A stretch of DNA of 64,000 nucleotides from Verrucomicrobiota bacterium (GTDB lineage: Bacteria; Verrucomicrobiota; Verrucomicrobiia; Opitutales; Opitutaceae). Numbering within the stretch: the first letter of the stretch is position 1; every line of letters begins with the position of its first letter. Below, one piece after another: positions 17,034 to 24,209 of the stretch. The notes below the pieces were generated by a model. It was given only the letters and a program-made list of their open reading frames with translations. It searched no databases and was not told where the DNA came from. The position numbers were made by a program, and so were the translations under genes. The stretch covers positions 1 to 64,000 of the forward strand of contig JAEZUE010000070.1 of the NCBI GenBank assembly GCA_023443455.1, written 5' to 3'.

Positions 17034-17456
17034 ATGAAGAACCGACGTCCGCTCCTCTCCGTCAAAACGAAGCTGCAAGGGCAGCTGCTCTGGCTGGTCT
17101 TCGCCGCAATGGCGGTACCCACCTTGTTGCTGGGCGGAGGTGTCATGATCCTGGCCCCCCTGCTCCCCCTGGCCATTTTCGATGCCGCACCGGAGGAGTT
17201 CCGGGTCAACGCCCTGATCGCTATCGCCATCCTCTTTCCGTTTCTCGCCGCCATCCTCTTCTGCTGGGCCTTCTACCTGACCAACCGCCTGGTGGGGCCG
17301 ATCGAACGCATGCAGCGCGAACTCGACTCTCGTATCGAAGGTACAGCGACCGGCCCGATCGTCCTGCGTCCGAAGGACCTGCTGATCCCACTGGCGGACA
17401 AAATCAACGTGCTCATCGCCGAACGCGAGGAGCTGAGGCAGGAGCGGAAACCGTAG
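17034..17456 (+). CDS. Small HAMP-domain membrane protein
   Basis: This is a 140-residue protein. Two membrane segments (WLVFAAMAVPTLLLGGGVMILAPLL and ALIAIAILFPFLAAILFCWAFYL) are followed by a HAMP-like helix pair: NRLVGPIERMQRELDSRI, then IVLRPKDLLIPLADKINVLI. HAMP units normally relay signals to a kinase or chemoreceptor module, but this protein ends after the HAMP with a short charged coil (EREELRQERKP). It might pair with a separate partner or be a degraded receptor. It lies between the MITE copy and the SIMPL gene. Confidence 0.7.
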   Translation: MKNRRPLLSVKTKLQGQLLWLVFAAMAVPTLLLGGGVMILAPLLPLAIFDAAPEEFRVNALIAIAILFPFLAAILFCWAFYLTNRLVGPIERMQRELDSRIEGTATGPIVLRPKDLLIPLADKINVLIAEREELRQERKP

Positions 17457-17597
17457 CGTGAGGGGACAGACGCCCGTCGCGTAGGTTCGCGGGCTCCATC
17501 GGGTGCCAAACGGCAAATCCGCGCCACTCCCTCCGATTTCCGCCGGATTTCATCGCGCCTTCATCCGGTCTTCACGCGCCGGTGGGAAACTTGGCGC

Positions 17598-18308
17598 ATG
17601 ATCACCACCCGTTCCTTCGCCGTGCTCGGAGCGCTGCTCGCGCTCGGCCTCGCCCTCTTCGGCATCCAAATCGGCAAAGCGGTCCACGACGGCCGCGAGT
17701 TCGACCGCTACTTCACCGTGCGCGGCCTTTCGACCCGGGAGGTGAAAGCCACCCAGGTCATCTGGCCGATCCGCTACTCCGTGTCCGCCGAGGACCTCCC
17801 GACGCTTCGGCAGGAGATCGACCGCAGTAAAACGCTGGTGTTCGCCTTTCTCGCCGAACACCAGATCTCCACGACGGACTGCTGGATCGGCATTCCCGCG
17901 ACCGAGGACCGCGCCGCCCAGTACCGCGATCCGAACCAGCCCCGGCTGCCGCGCTACAACGCCACGATCACGCTCGTGGTCCGCAGCTCCCAGGTCGACC
18001 GAGTCAAGCAGGCCATCCAAAAGTCGGACACGCTGCTCGACCAGGGTCTGGCGTTGCTCGTCGACGACTACGCCTACCGGACCCAGTTCGAGTTCGATGC
18101 GCTCAACGAGATCAAACCCGCGATGATCGAGGAGGCCACCGCCAACGCCCGCGCCGCCGCCGAGAAGTTCGCACAGGACTCGCACGCCACCGTCGGCCGC
18201 ATCCGCAAGGCCACGCAGGGCGTCGTCGAGATCACCGACCGCGACATCGCCACCCCCGAGCTCAAGGTCGTCCGCGTGGTGACGACCGTGGAGTTCTTCA
18301 TCGAGTAG
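17598..18308 (+). CDS. SIMPL-domain (DUF541) exported protein
   Basis: This is a 236-residue protein. One N-terminal membrane segment or uncleaved signal (AVLGALLALGLALFGIQIG) is followed by the SIMPL fold: FTVRGLSTREVKATQVIWPIRYSV, a middle helix, VDDYAYRTQFEFDALNEIKPAMIEEATANARAAAEKFA and the last strand VVRVVTTVEFFIE. The domain is common in bacterial envelopes; a signalling role is known only for the mammalian namesake. It stands alone. AAACTT lies 6 nt before the ATG, with no good Shine-Dalgarno. Confidence 0.85.
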   Translation: MITTRSFAVLGALLALGLALFGIQIGKAVHDGREFDRYFTVRGLSTREVKATQVIWPIRYSVSAEDLPTLRQEIDRSKTLVFAFLAEHQISTTDCWIGIPATEDRAAQYRDPNQPRLPRYNATITLVVRSSQVDRVKQAIQKSDTLLDQGLALLVDDYAYRTQFEFDALNEIKPAMIEEATANARAAAEKFAQDSHATVGRIRKATQGVVEITDRDIATPELKVVRVVTTVEFFIE

Positions 18309-18383
18309 GCGCACAGCCGCGGGACTCGGGCCTCACGAAATCTACCGCATTATGGCGATCACTCGGATCACGGATTCGACATT

Positions 18384-18412
18384 GCAAATCCTCCACGTCA
18401 TGGAAGATTTGC
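18384..18412. promoter_or_regulatory. Inverted repeat just before the ATPase gene
   Basis: GCAAATCCTCCA and TGGAAGATTTGC are complementary apart from one position and are separated by 5 nt. The repeat ends 3 nt before the GTG start at 18416. It may be an operator or an mRNA hairpin covering the start site. Confidence 0.5.
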
Positions 18413-18415
18413 GAG

Positions 18416-19594
18416 GTGGTCACTCGCCTTGCCCAAGCCAATCTGACGGGTTTGCTGACGCGATTCCCTGCGGTCGCGCTGCTCGGCCCGAGACAAGTCG
18501 GCAAAACCACGTTGGCGGTGACGATTGCAGAGACGCTCGGCACCCAAGCGACCTACCTTGACCTGGAGAGCCCCTCCGACCGGGCCAAACTGACCGATCC
18601 CGAACTCTATCTGTCGACCCATGAAGGCCGCTTGGTGGTGCTCGACGAGATCCAGCGAATTTCCGGGCTGTTCGAAGTCCTGCGCGGCATCATCGATCGG
18701 CGCCGGAGAAAAGGGCTGAAAACCGGGCAGTTCCTCCTACTCGGTTCCGCATCGATGGATCTGTTGAAGCAAAGCTCCGAAACGCTCGCCGGTCGCATCG
18801 CGCTGCTGGAGCTCACCCCTTTGCTCCTCGCCGAAACCAAGCCCAAGGCCGTTGCGGACCGCGACCGGCTCTGGGTGCGTGGCGGTTTCCCCGAGAGCTT
18901 TCTCGCCCCCACCGACGACACGAGCTGCGAGTGGCGCGAGGCGTTCATCCGCACGTACCTCGAACGCGATATCCCGGCACTTGGCCCGCGGATACCCGCA
19001 GAAACGCTTCGCCGCTTCTGGACAATGTTGGCCCACGAACAGGGCACGATCCTGAACGCGGCATCCATCGCCGCGAGCATCGGCGTCAGCGGGCAAACCG
19101 TAGGCCGTTATCTCGACCTCATGGTCGATCTCCTTCTCGTGCGCCGCCTCCAGCCATGGGCGAGCAACACGGGCAAACGCCTCGTCCGTTCCCCGAAGGT
19201 CTATGTGCGCGACAGCGGGCTGGTCCACGCCTTGCTCGGCCTGCGCAACCTCGATGCAGTGCTCGGCCATCCCGTCACCGGAGGCAGTTGGGAAGGATTC
19301 GTGATCGAGAACCTGCTTGCCGTCGCCCCGGCCGGCTCACGCGCCACTTTCTTCCGCACCAGCGCCGGCGCCGAGATCGATCTGGTCCTGGAATTGCCGC
19401 CGAAGGAGCGCTGGGCGATAGAGATCAAGCGTTCGACCGCCCCGACCCTCGCGCCCGGTTTCTACAACGGCTGCGCCGACGTGCAGGCCACCCGCCAGAT
19501 CGTGGTCCACGCCGGAGCGGAAAGCTTCCCGATGGGCCAAGGCGTGGAGGCTATGACAATCATCGACGCCATGAACGCCGTGGCTAGCGGTTGA
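18416..19594 (+). CDS. AAA ATPase with DUF4143 domain
   Basis: This is a 392-residue protein. Walker A is GPRQVGKTT (about residues 24-32), and Walker B is LVVLDEIQ. The C-terminal DUF4143 part includes FIRTYLERDIPALGP, SIGVSGQTVGRYLDLMVDLLLVRRLQPW, VYVRDSGLVHALLGL and the nuclease-like AEIDLVLELPPKERWAIEIKRS. Proteins of this type are abundant in bacteria and archaea, are spread by transfer, and have no settled role. GTG 18416 gives the standard N-terminus (MVTRLAQANLTGLLTRFPAVALL). It converges with the small antitoxin-like gene at 19627. Confidence 0.85.
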   Translation: MVTRLAQANLTGLLTRFPAVALLGPRQVGKTTLAVTIAETLGTQATYLDLESPSDRAKLTDPELYLSTHEGRLVVLDEIQRISGLFEVLRGIIDRRRRKGLKTGQFLLLGSASMDLLKQSSETLAGRIALLELTPLLLAETKPKAVADRDRLWVRGGFPESFLAPTDDTSCEWREAFIRTYLERDIPALGPRIPAETLRRFWTMLAHEQGTILNAASIAASIGVSGQTVGRYLDLMVDLLLVRRLQPWASNTGKRLVRSPKVYVRDSGLVHALLGLRNLDAVLGHPVTGGSWEGFVIENLLAVAPAGSRATFFRTSAGAEIDLVLELPPKERWAIEIKRSTAPTLAPGFYNGCADVQATRQIVVHAGAESFPMGQGVEAMTIIDAMNAVASG

Positions 19595-19626
19595 TTGAGA
19601 TCGAGCCCGGCGTATCAGGGACCAAA

Positions 19627-19836
19627 TCACCACAAACGAGGATCGATCCGTTTGCAGTGTTCCTCGACAATTCGCTCCAGCTCCGCGCCATCGGCATCAC
19701 TCAAATAGGAGGCGCTGCGGCGAAGCGCAGCCGTCCGATCCATCCGCGAAGTCTCACGTAGCCGACGGATCAAGATCGCCGCCTCGTCCAACTTCGGCGG
19801 AGGGAGGGTTTGGAGTTCCGCGACAAACTTCTCCAA
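19627..19836 (-). CDS. Orphan antitoxin-like small protein
   Basis: This is a 69-residue protein from TTG 19836 (MEKFVAELQTLPPPKLDEAA); ATG 19875 in the same frame is an alternative. The helical pattern LPPPKLDEAAILIRRLRETSRMDRTAALRR and the end DGAELERIVEEHCKRIDPR resemble small antitoxins that precede PIN or RelE toxins. No toxin follows: the next bases downstream are occupied by the convergent ATPase gene. It is either an orphan or the remnant of a module. The family assignment is tentative. Confidence 0.5.
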   Translation of the reverse strand: MEKFVAELQTLPPPKLDEAAILIRRLRETSRMDRTAALRRSASYLSDADGAELERIVEEHCKRIDPRLW

Positions 19837-19885
19837 GCACCGCAGCAGGCAGACACGAAACGGCCGAAACGTCATGCATTCGGGT

Positions 19886-19915
19886 TTGACGGCATTATCT
19901 ACCGGTCCGTGTATC
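19886..19915 (+). promoter_or_regulatory. Possible promoter of the NYN-domain gene
   Basis: TTGACG (19886-19891) and TGTATC (19910-19915) are spaced by 18 nt, 24 nt before the ATG at 19940. The -35 is good and the -10 is weak. Confidence 0.3.
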
Positions 19916-19939
19916 ACCAGAGCCCCAGCACAGCGCACC

Positions 19940-20770
19940 ATGACCAGCCCCAAATTCGTAGCAAAAATCGAGTCCGAGGAACCAACACGTAGACTCGCGG
20001 TGCTTATTGATGCGGACAACGCTTAGGCCAGTGTCATCGAAGGATTGCTCGCAGAAATCGCGCGATTCGGCGAAGCGACGGTAAAACGGATCTATGGCGA
20101 CTTCACTTCCCAACAAAGTTCCCAATGGAAGAGAGTCCTCAACAAACATGCGATCAAACCGGTTCAACAATTTGCCTACACCACTGGCAAGAACGCGACA
20201 GATAGCACTCTGATCATCGATGCGATGGATTTGCTGTACACCCGGAGATTCGACGGCTTCTGCCTAATCTCAAGCGACAGCGATTTCACAGGCCTTGCTG
20301 TTCGTATCCGGGAAGAGGGCCTCACGGTCTACGGCTTCGGCGAGAGAAAGACACCCGAAGCATTCCGTAACTCGTGCCACAAATTCATTCTCACTGAGGT
20401 TCTGCGGCCCACCTCCGAAGAGCCCCCTGATGCGCCCCCCATGATTCGAACAGACATAGAGGAGGCTACAAACGGAACAACTAATCGTTCCAAGCCCGCC
20501 GAAGATACCCCATCCCAGCCATTCCCGAGGGAGTTCGTTCTGGAGGCGTTAGGAAAGGCCAGCGACGACACTGGTTGGGCCCATCTCGGAACGTTCGGCA
20601 GTTACCTAACAAAACTACAGCCTGACTTCGACTCGCGCCTTTTCGGCTACAAGAAACTCAGCGACTTGGTCCGCACCATGAAGGATGTTTTCCAGTGCGA
20701 GGAACGGAAGGCTCCCGGATCGGATACCAAGGTCCTCTACGTGCGTGCCAACAACACGACGAAGCGATAG
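19940..20770 (+). pseudogene. NYN-domain (LabA/DUF88-like) protein with LOTUS-type C-terminus, interrupted by TAG
   Basis: One frame runs from ATG 19940 to 20770. It is interrupted by TAG at 20024-20026, right after the NYN metal motif: LAVLIDADNA, stop, ASVIEGLLAEIARFG. Homologues have a residue such as Gln here, so CAG to TAG is the likely change. The rest is intact: RIYGDFTSQQSSQW, QFAYTTGKNATDSTLIIDAMDLL, FCLISSDSDFTGLAVRIRE, then a linker and a LOTUS/OST-HTH-like end (GWAHLGTFGSYLTKLQPDF, FGYKKLSDLVRTM). Such proteins are predicted ribonucleases acting on RNA. GC is lower than in the neighbours. It is either a young pseudogene or a sequence error; a fragment from 20045 would lack the catalytic N-terminus. 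Confidence 0.75.
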
Positions 20771-20826
20771 AAATGTGCGGGCGCGCGAACGTAGTTTCGA
20801 TCTCCCACGCCCCTTTCGACGGCCTT

Positions 20827-20852
20827 GCTCTGCTGCAAAGCAGAGCCGCTAC
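20827..20852 (-). repeat. REP-like hairpin with GTAG foot
   Basis: On the minus strand GTAGCG is followed by GCTCTGCT-TTGC-AGCAGAGC, a perfect 8-bp stem. It lies between the convergent NYN and nuoN genes, just beyond the nuo terminator, and is a member of the same GTAG-headed group as the repeats in the nuo gaps. Confidence 0.55.
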
Positions 20853-20857
20853 AAAAG

Positions 20858-20890
20858 AAAACCGGCGCGAGGAGTACTCGCGCCGGTTTG
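20858..20890 (-). terminator. Terminator at the end of the nuo operon
   Basis: The stem AAACCGGCGCGAG pairs with CTCGCGCCGGTTT around a short loop. On the minus strand it is followed by TTCTTTTGT. It lies 26 nt after the nuoN stop codon and can also stop transcription from the plus strand. Confidence 0.8.
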
Positions 20891-20915
20891 GAAACGATGT
20901 GGTTCGCGGCGCCTC

Positions 20916-22445
20916 TCAGCGGGAGGCGAGCCACTGGCCGAACGGGCCTTGGTAGAGGCCAAGGAGCACGGCGGCGAGGGCGAGGGCGACGAGGGTCGCG
21001 CCGGCGATGACACCGAGCTGGATCGGAGCCACGTTGCGGTCGGCTTCGGTCGACTGGTCGTAGAAGGCGGCACGCACCCAGCCGAAGTAGTAGTAGATCG
21101 AGATCACCACCGCCACGATCGCCACGGCGAGCAGCGTCCATTGGTGGGCGTGGAAGGCGGCGATGAAGATCATCAGCTTGCCGATAAAGCCGGCGAGCGG
21201 CGGGATGCCGGCGAGCGAGCCCACGCCGCAGGCGAGCACCGCGCCGAGCAGCGGGCTGCGACGGGCGAGACCGGCATAGTGGCGAAAGTCCTGATCGGCA
21301 TCGTCGGCCGCGACGGATACATGCGCCATCACGCCGAAGGTGGCCATCGCACCGAGCAGGTACGTGAACAGGTAGAAGTAGACGGCGGCCGGGGCCCACG
21401 CGACGGCGTCCTCGCGGGCGATGGTGGCGACCACACCTACGAGCAGGAAGCCGGCGTGCGAAACACCGGAAAGACCCATGAGGCGCTTCACGTTGCGCTG
21501 GCCGAGAGCGGCGAGATTGCCGAAGAGCAGGCTGAGCGCGGCGAAGGTCGAGAGCAGCGGGATGGTGATGTGCACCAGCGGCAAGAACGGCCCGCGCACG
21601 AGCACCAGCAACAGCGCGAATCCAGCGGCCTTGGACGAGACCGCGAGGAAGGCCGTGACCGGCGTGGGCGCACCTTGGTACACATCGGGCACCCAGATCT
21701 GGAACGGCACGGCGCCGATCTTGAAGGCGAGGCCGGAGAGCACAAGCGCGGCGCCGACGAGCGCGAGCGGGTGGTTCGGGTTCTGCCAGAGGAAGTTGCC
21801 GAGCGCCGAGAAGTTCATCGCTTCGGCCGTGTGGCCGGCGAGCAACGGGTTGCCGGCGGCGCCGTAGAGCAGGACGATGCCGAAGAGCAGCAGCGCCGAG
21901 CTGAGCGAACCCATGACGAGGTACTTCAGGCCGGCCTCGAGCGAGAAGACGCTCGTACGGAAGAAGGCGACGAGAATGAAGAAGGAGACAGTGACCGTCT
22001 CAAGCGCGACGAAGAGCAGAACGAAGTGGTTGCTCTGCGGCAGCAGCATCAGCGCGCCGGTGGCGACGAGCAGCATGTGGTAGAACTCGACCCGCGGTGC
22101 CTTGTTGCGCGGGAGCACGACCGCAGCGATGAAGCCGACCAGCGCCGAGGCGATCAGGAAGAACACCCGCATGATCTGCGAGTCGGTCGTCTGGCGCACG
22201 AGCCCGCCGAAGATCTCCTGGCCGAGGAACGCGGTATTCCAATCGCGGATCACCCACGCGAGCGCACCCGCGAAACCGAGCAGCGCCACGCGCGGCACCG
22301 CGACGGCGAGGGTGCGCTTGGGCAATAGCAGCTCGAGCGCGAGCAGCGCCAGCGCGACGACGCCGAGACCAATCTCGGGGGCAAGGGCCGCCCAGTGGTT
22401 GGTCGCGGCGAGTTGCTTGAGGGCTTCGAGTTGTTCGGGAGGCAT
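20916..22445 (-). CDS. nuoN: NADH-quinone oxidoreductase subunit N
   Basis: This is a 509-residue protein with about 14 membrane segments. It is an antiporter-like subunit of the Complex I membrane arm that carries out proton translocation. Typical blocks are SFFILVAFFRTSVFSLEAGLKYLVMG, FKIGAVPFQIWVPDVYQGAPTPVTAFLAVSSKAAGFAL (with the conserved Lys) and GIPPLAGFIGKLMIFIAAF. The start at MPPEQLEAL (22445) gives the normal N-terminus. It is the last gene of the cluster, with the terminator downstream. Confidence 0.95.
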   Translation of the reverse strand: MPPEQLEALKQLAATNHWAALAPEIGLGVVALALLALELLLPKRTLAVAVPRVALLGFAGALAWVIRDWNTAFLGQEIFGGLVRQTTDSQIMRVFFLIASALVGFIAAVVLPRNKAPRVEFYHMLLVATGALMLLPQSNHFVLLFVALETVTVSFFILVAFFRTSVFSLEAGLKYLVMGSLSSALLLFGIVLLYGAAGNPLLAGHTAEAMNFSALGNFLWQNPNHPLALVGAALVLSGLAFKIGAVPFQIWVPDVYQGAPTPVTAFLAVSSKAAGFALLLVLVRGPFLPLVHITIPLLSTFAALSLLFGNLAALGQRNVKRLMGLSGVSHAGFLLVGVVATIAREDAVAWAPAAVYFYLFTYLLGAMATFGVMAHVSVAADDADQDFRHYAGLARRSPLLGAVLACGVGSLAGIPPLAGFIGKLMIFIAAFHAHQWTLLAVAIVAVVISIYYYFGWVRAAFYDQSTEADRNVAPIQLGVIAGATLVALALAAVLLGLYQGPFGQWLASR

Positions 22446-22521
22446 TGGGCCGAAAGGAGATGGCGGATTAGAGATGGATGATGGCCGATGGGCCGACTTG
22501 CAGCGCCGGCATGGCAACCAA

Positions 22522-22604
22522 GTAGGTCCGGTTTTCAACCGGACTGCTCGGCATCGCCAGCACGCAAGACCACGCAACAGGGACCGGTCGAAGACCGGTC
22601 CTAC
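22522..22604. repeat. REPIN-like inverted pair of GTAG-headed repeats
   Basis: GTAGGTCCGGTTTTCAACCGGACT at 22522-22545 is mirrored by the sequence ending CCGGTCCTAC at 22604. Each unit is a short hairpin (CCGG...CCGG) beginning with GTAG at its outer end. The pair fills the gap between nuoM and nuoN. Confidence 0.7.
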
Positions 22605-22652
22605 CCGCAAGCGCGCGAGCGGTGGTGGCGAAATTGTGCGGTGCTGAAGACA

Positions 22653-24200
22653 TTACTGGTTCACGGCGACCTTCACGGCGGCTTCGACGGCCGGGTAGAT
22701 CGTGCCGAGGGTGTCGTTGAGCGGACCGGTGAGGGCCTTCGGCCAGAAGCCGAGGAAGAACAACGCGGCGAGCAGCACCAGCGCGGGCACGCGGGCCGAC
22801 CACGAGAGGTCGGACGTCGGGTTGGCCTCGGCGTACTTGGTGTGGAGCTCGGTCGATTCTCCGAAAAAGACCTTCGCCACGGCACGCAATCCGTAGACCG
22901 CGGAGATGACGACGCCGAGCAGCGCGAGCGCGGTGACGGTCTTGGAGATCGTCCAGAGCGAGAGGAAGATCGCGAGTTCCCCCCAGAAGCCGGCGAAGCC
23001 CGGCAGACCGATGCTGGCGAGCATCGCGGCCGAGAAGAACGCGGCAAGGACCGGCGCGCGCTTCACGAGGCCGCCCATCTGCGTCATGTCGTAGGTGCCG
23101 ACGCGTTGGAGAATCTCGTGGCCGAGCAGGAAGAGCAGCGCAACCGAGAGACCGTGCGCGACCATGAAGAGCACCGCGCCACCGGCGCCGAGCGTCGAGA
23201 GCGTGGCCACGCCGAGGAAGCCGTAACCGACGTGCATGACCGAGCCGCAACCGATCATCTGCTTGAGGTCGCGCTGCGCCATGGTGACGAGGCCGATAAC
23301 GACGATGTTGCCCAGCGCCAGCCAGATCAGCCAGTGGTTCCAGCTCTGTGCGCCGAGCGGGAGCAACGGCAGCGCGATCTGCACTAGGCCGTAGAGTCCG
23401 AACTTCTTGAGCACGCCGGCGTGGAGCATCGACACGGAGGTCGGCGCAGCACCGTAGCCGAGCGGCGCCCACGTGTGGAACGGCCAGAGCGAGACGAGAA
23501 TGCCGAAGCCGAAGAGCAGCAGGCCGTAGAAGTTGTGCTGCAGCGCCGGGATGAGACCACCGTCGGCGGCGAGGGCCGCGCGCAGGTTGATCAGGTCGAA
23601 GGAGGCGGCGTTGCTCTTCGTATAGATGGCAATGAGACCGGCCAGCGAGAGCATCGCGCCCGCGGTCAGGTAGATCGTCATCTTCATCGCCGCGTAGGTG
23701 CGGTCGCGGCCGCCCCAGACACCGACCATGATGAACGTCGGGATGAGGGCGAACTCGTGGAAGAAATAGAAGAAGAAGATGTCGACCGAGGCGAAGACGC
23801 CCATGAGCCCGCCGTGCATGACGAGCAGGAGCATGAGATACATCTTCAGGCGTTCGGCTTCGGAGCGCAGCGCTGCAAGACCGGCGGCGAAACCGACGAT
23901 CGCCGCCATGACGAAGAGCGGCAGCGCGATGCCGTTGAGGCCGAGCTTGAGCGCGATGCCGAAGGCGCGGGAGAGGCCGAGGTCGGTGACAGAGAGAAAG
24001 GCGTAGCCGGCGGCCTTCGGCGCGTCGCCGTAGGCCCACCAGAGATGGAGCGCGATGGCCAACGGGACCGTAAAGCCGACAAAGGCGATAATCTTGCAGA
24101 GGCGCTTCGGGATGAAATTGCCGAAGGCCAGGATGAGCCCGCCGGCCAGCGGCGTGACCACGGCGAGTTGCAAGAGGAGCTGGAGCGTATCGTCGTTCAT
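22653..24200 (-). CDS. nuoM: NADH-quinone oxidoreductase subunit M
   Basis: This is a 515-residue polytopic membrane protein and an antiporter-like proton-pumping subunit. Diagnostic parts are FFYFFHEFALIPTFIMVGVWGG (with the conserved Glu of transmembrane helix 5), SLWPFHTWAPLGYGAAPTSVSMLHAGVLKKFGLYGL and DLKQMIGCGSVMHVGYGFLG. It is full length compared with E. coli NuoM (509). It is separated from nuoL by 9 nt and from nuoN by a 207-nt gap with a repeat pair. Confidence 0.96.
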   Translation of the reverse strand: MNDDTLQLLLQLAVVTPLAGGLILAFGNFIPKRLCKIIAFVGFTVPLAIALHLWWAYGDAPKAAGYAFLSVTDLGLSRAFGIALKLGLNGIALPLFVMAAIVGFAAGLAALRSEAERLKMYLMLLLVMHGGLMGVFASVDIFFFYFFHEFALIPTFIMVGVWGGRDRTYAAMKMTIYLTAGAMLSLAGLIAIYTKSNAASFDLINLRAALAADGGLIPALQHNFYGLLLFGFGILVSLWPFHTWAPLGYGAAPTSVSMLHAGVLKKFGLYGLVQIALPLLPLGAQSWNHWLIWLALGNIVVIGLVTMAQRDLKQMIGCGSVMHVGYGFLGVATLSTLGAGGAVLFMVAHGLSVALLFLLGHEILQRVGTYDMTQMGGLVKRAPVLAAFFSAAMLASIGLPGFAGFWGELAIFLSLWTISKTVTALALLGVVISAVYGLRAVAKVFFGESTELHTKYAEANPTSDLSWSARVPALVLLAALFFLGFWPKALTGPLNDTLGTIYPAVEAAVKVAVNQ

Positions 24201-24209
24201 CGGCGGGAA

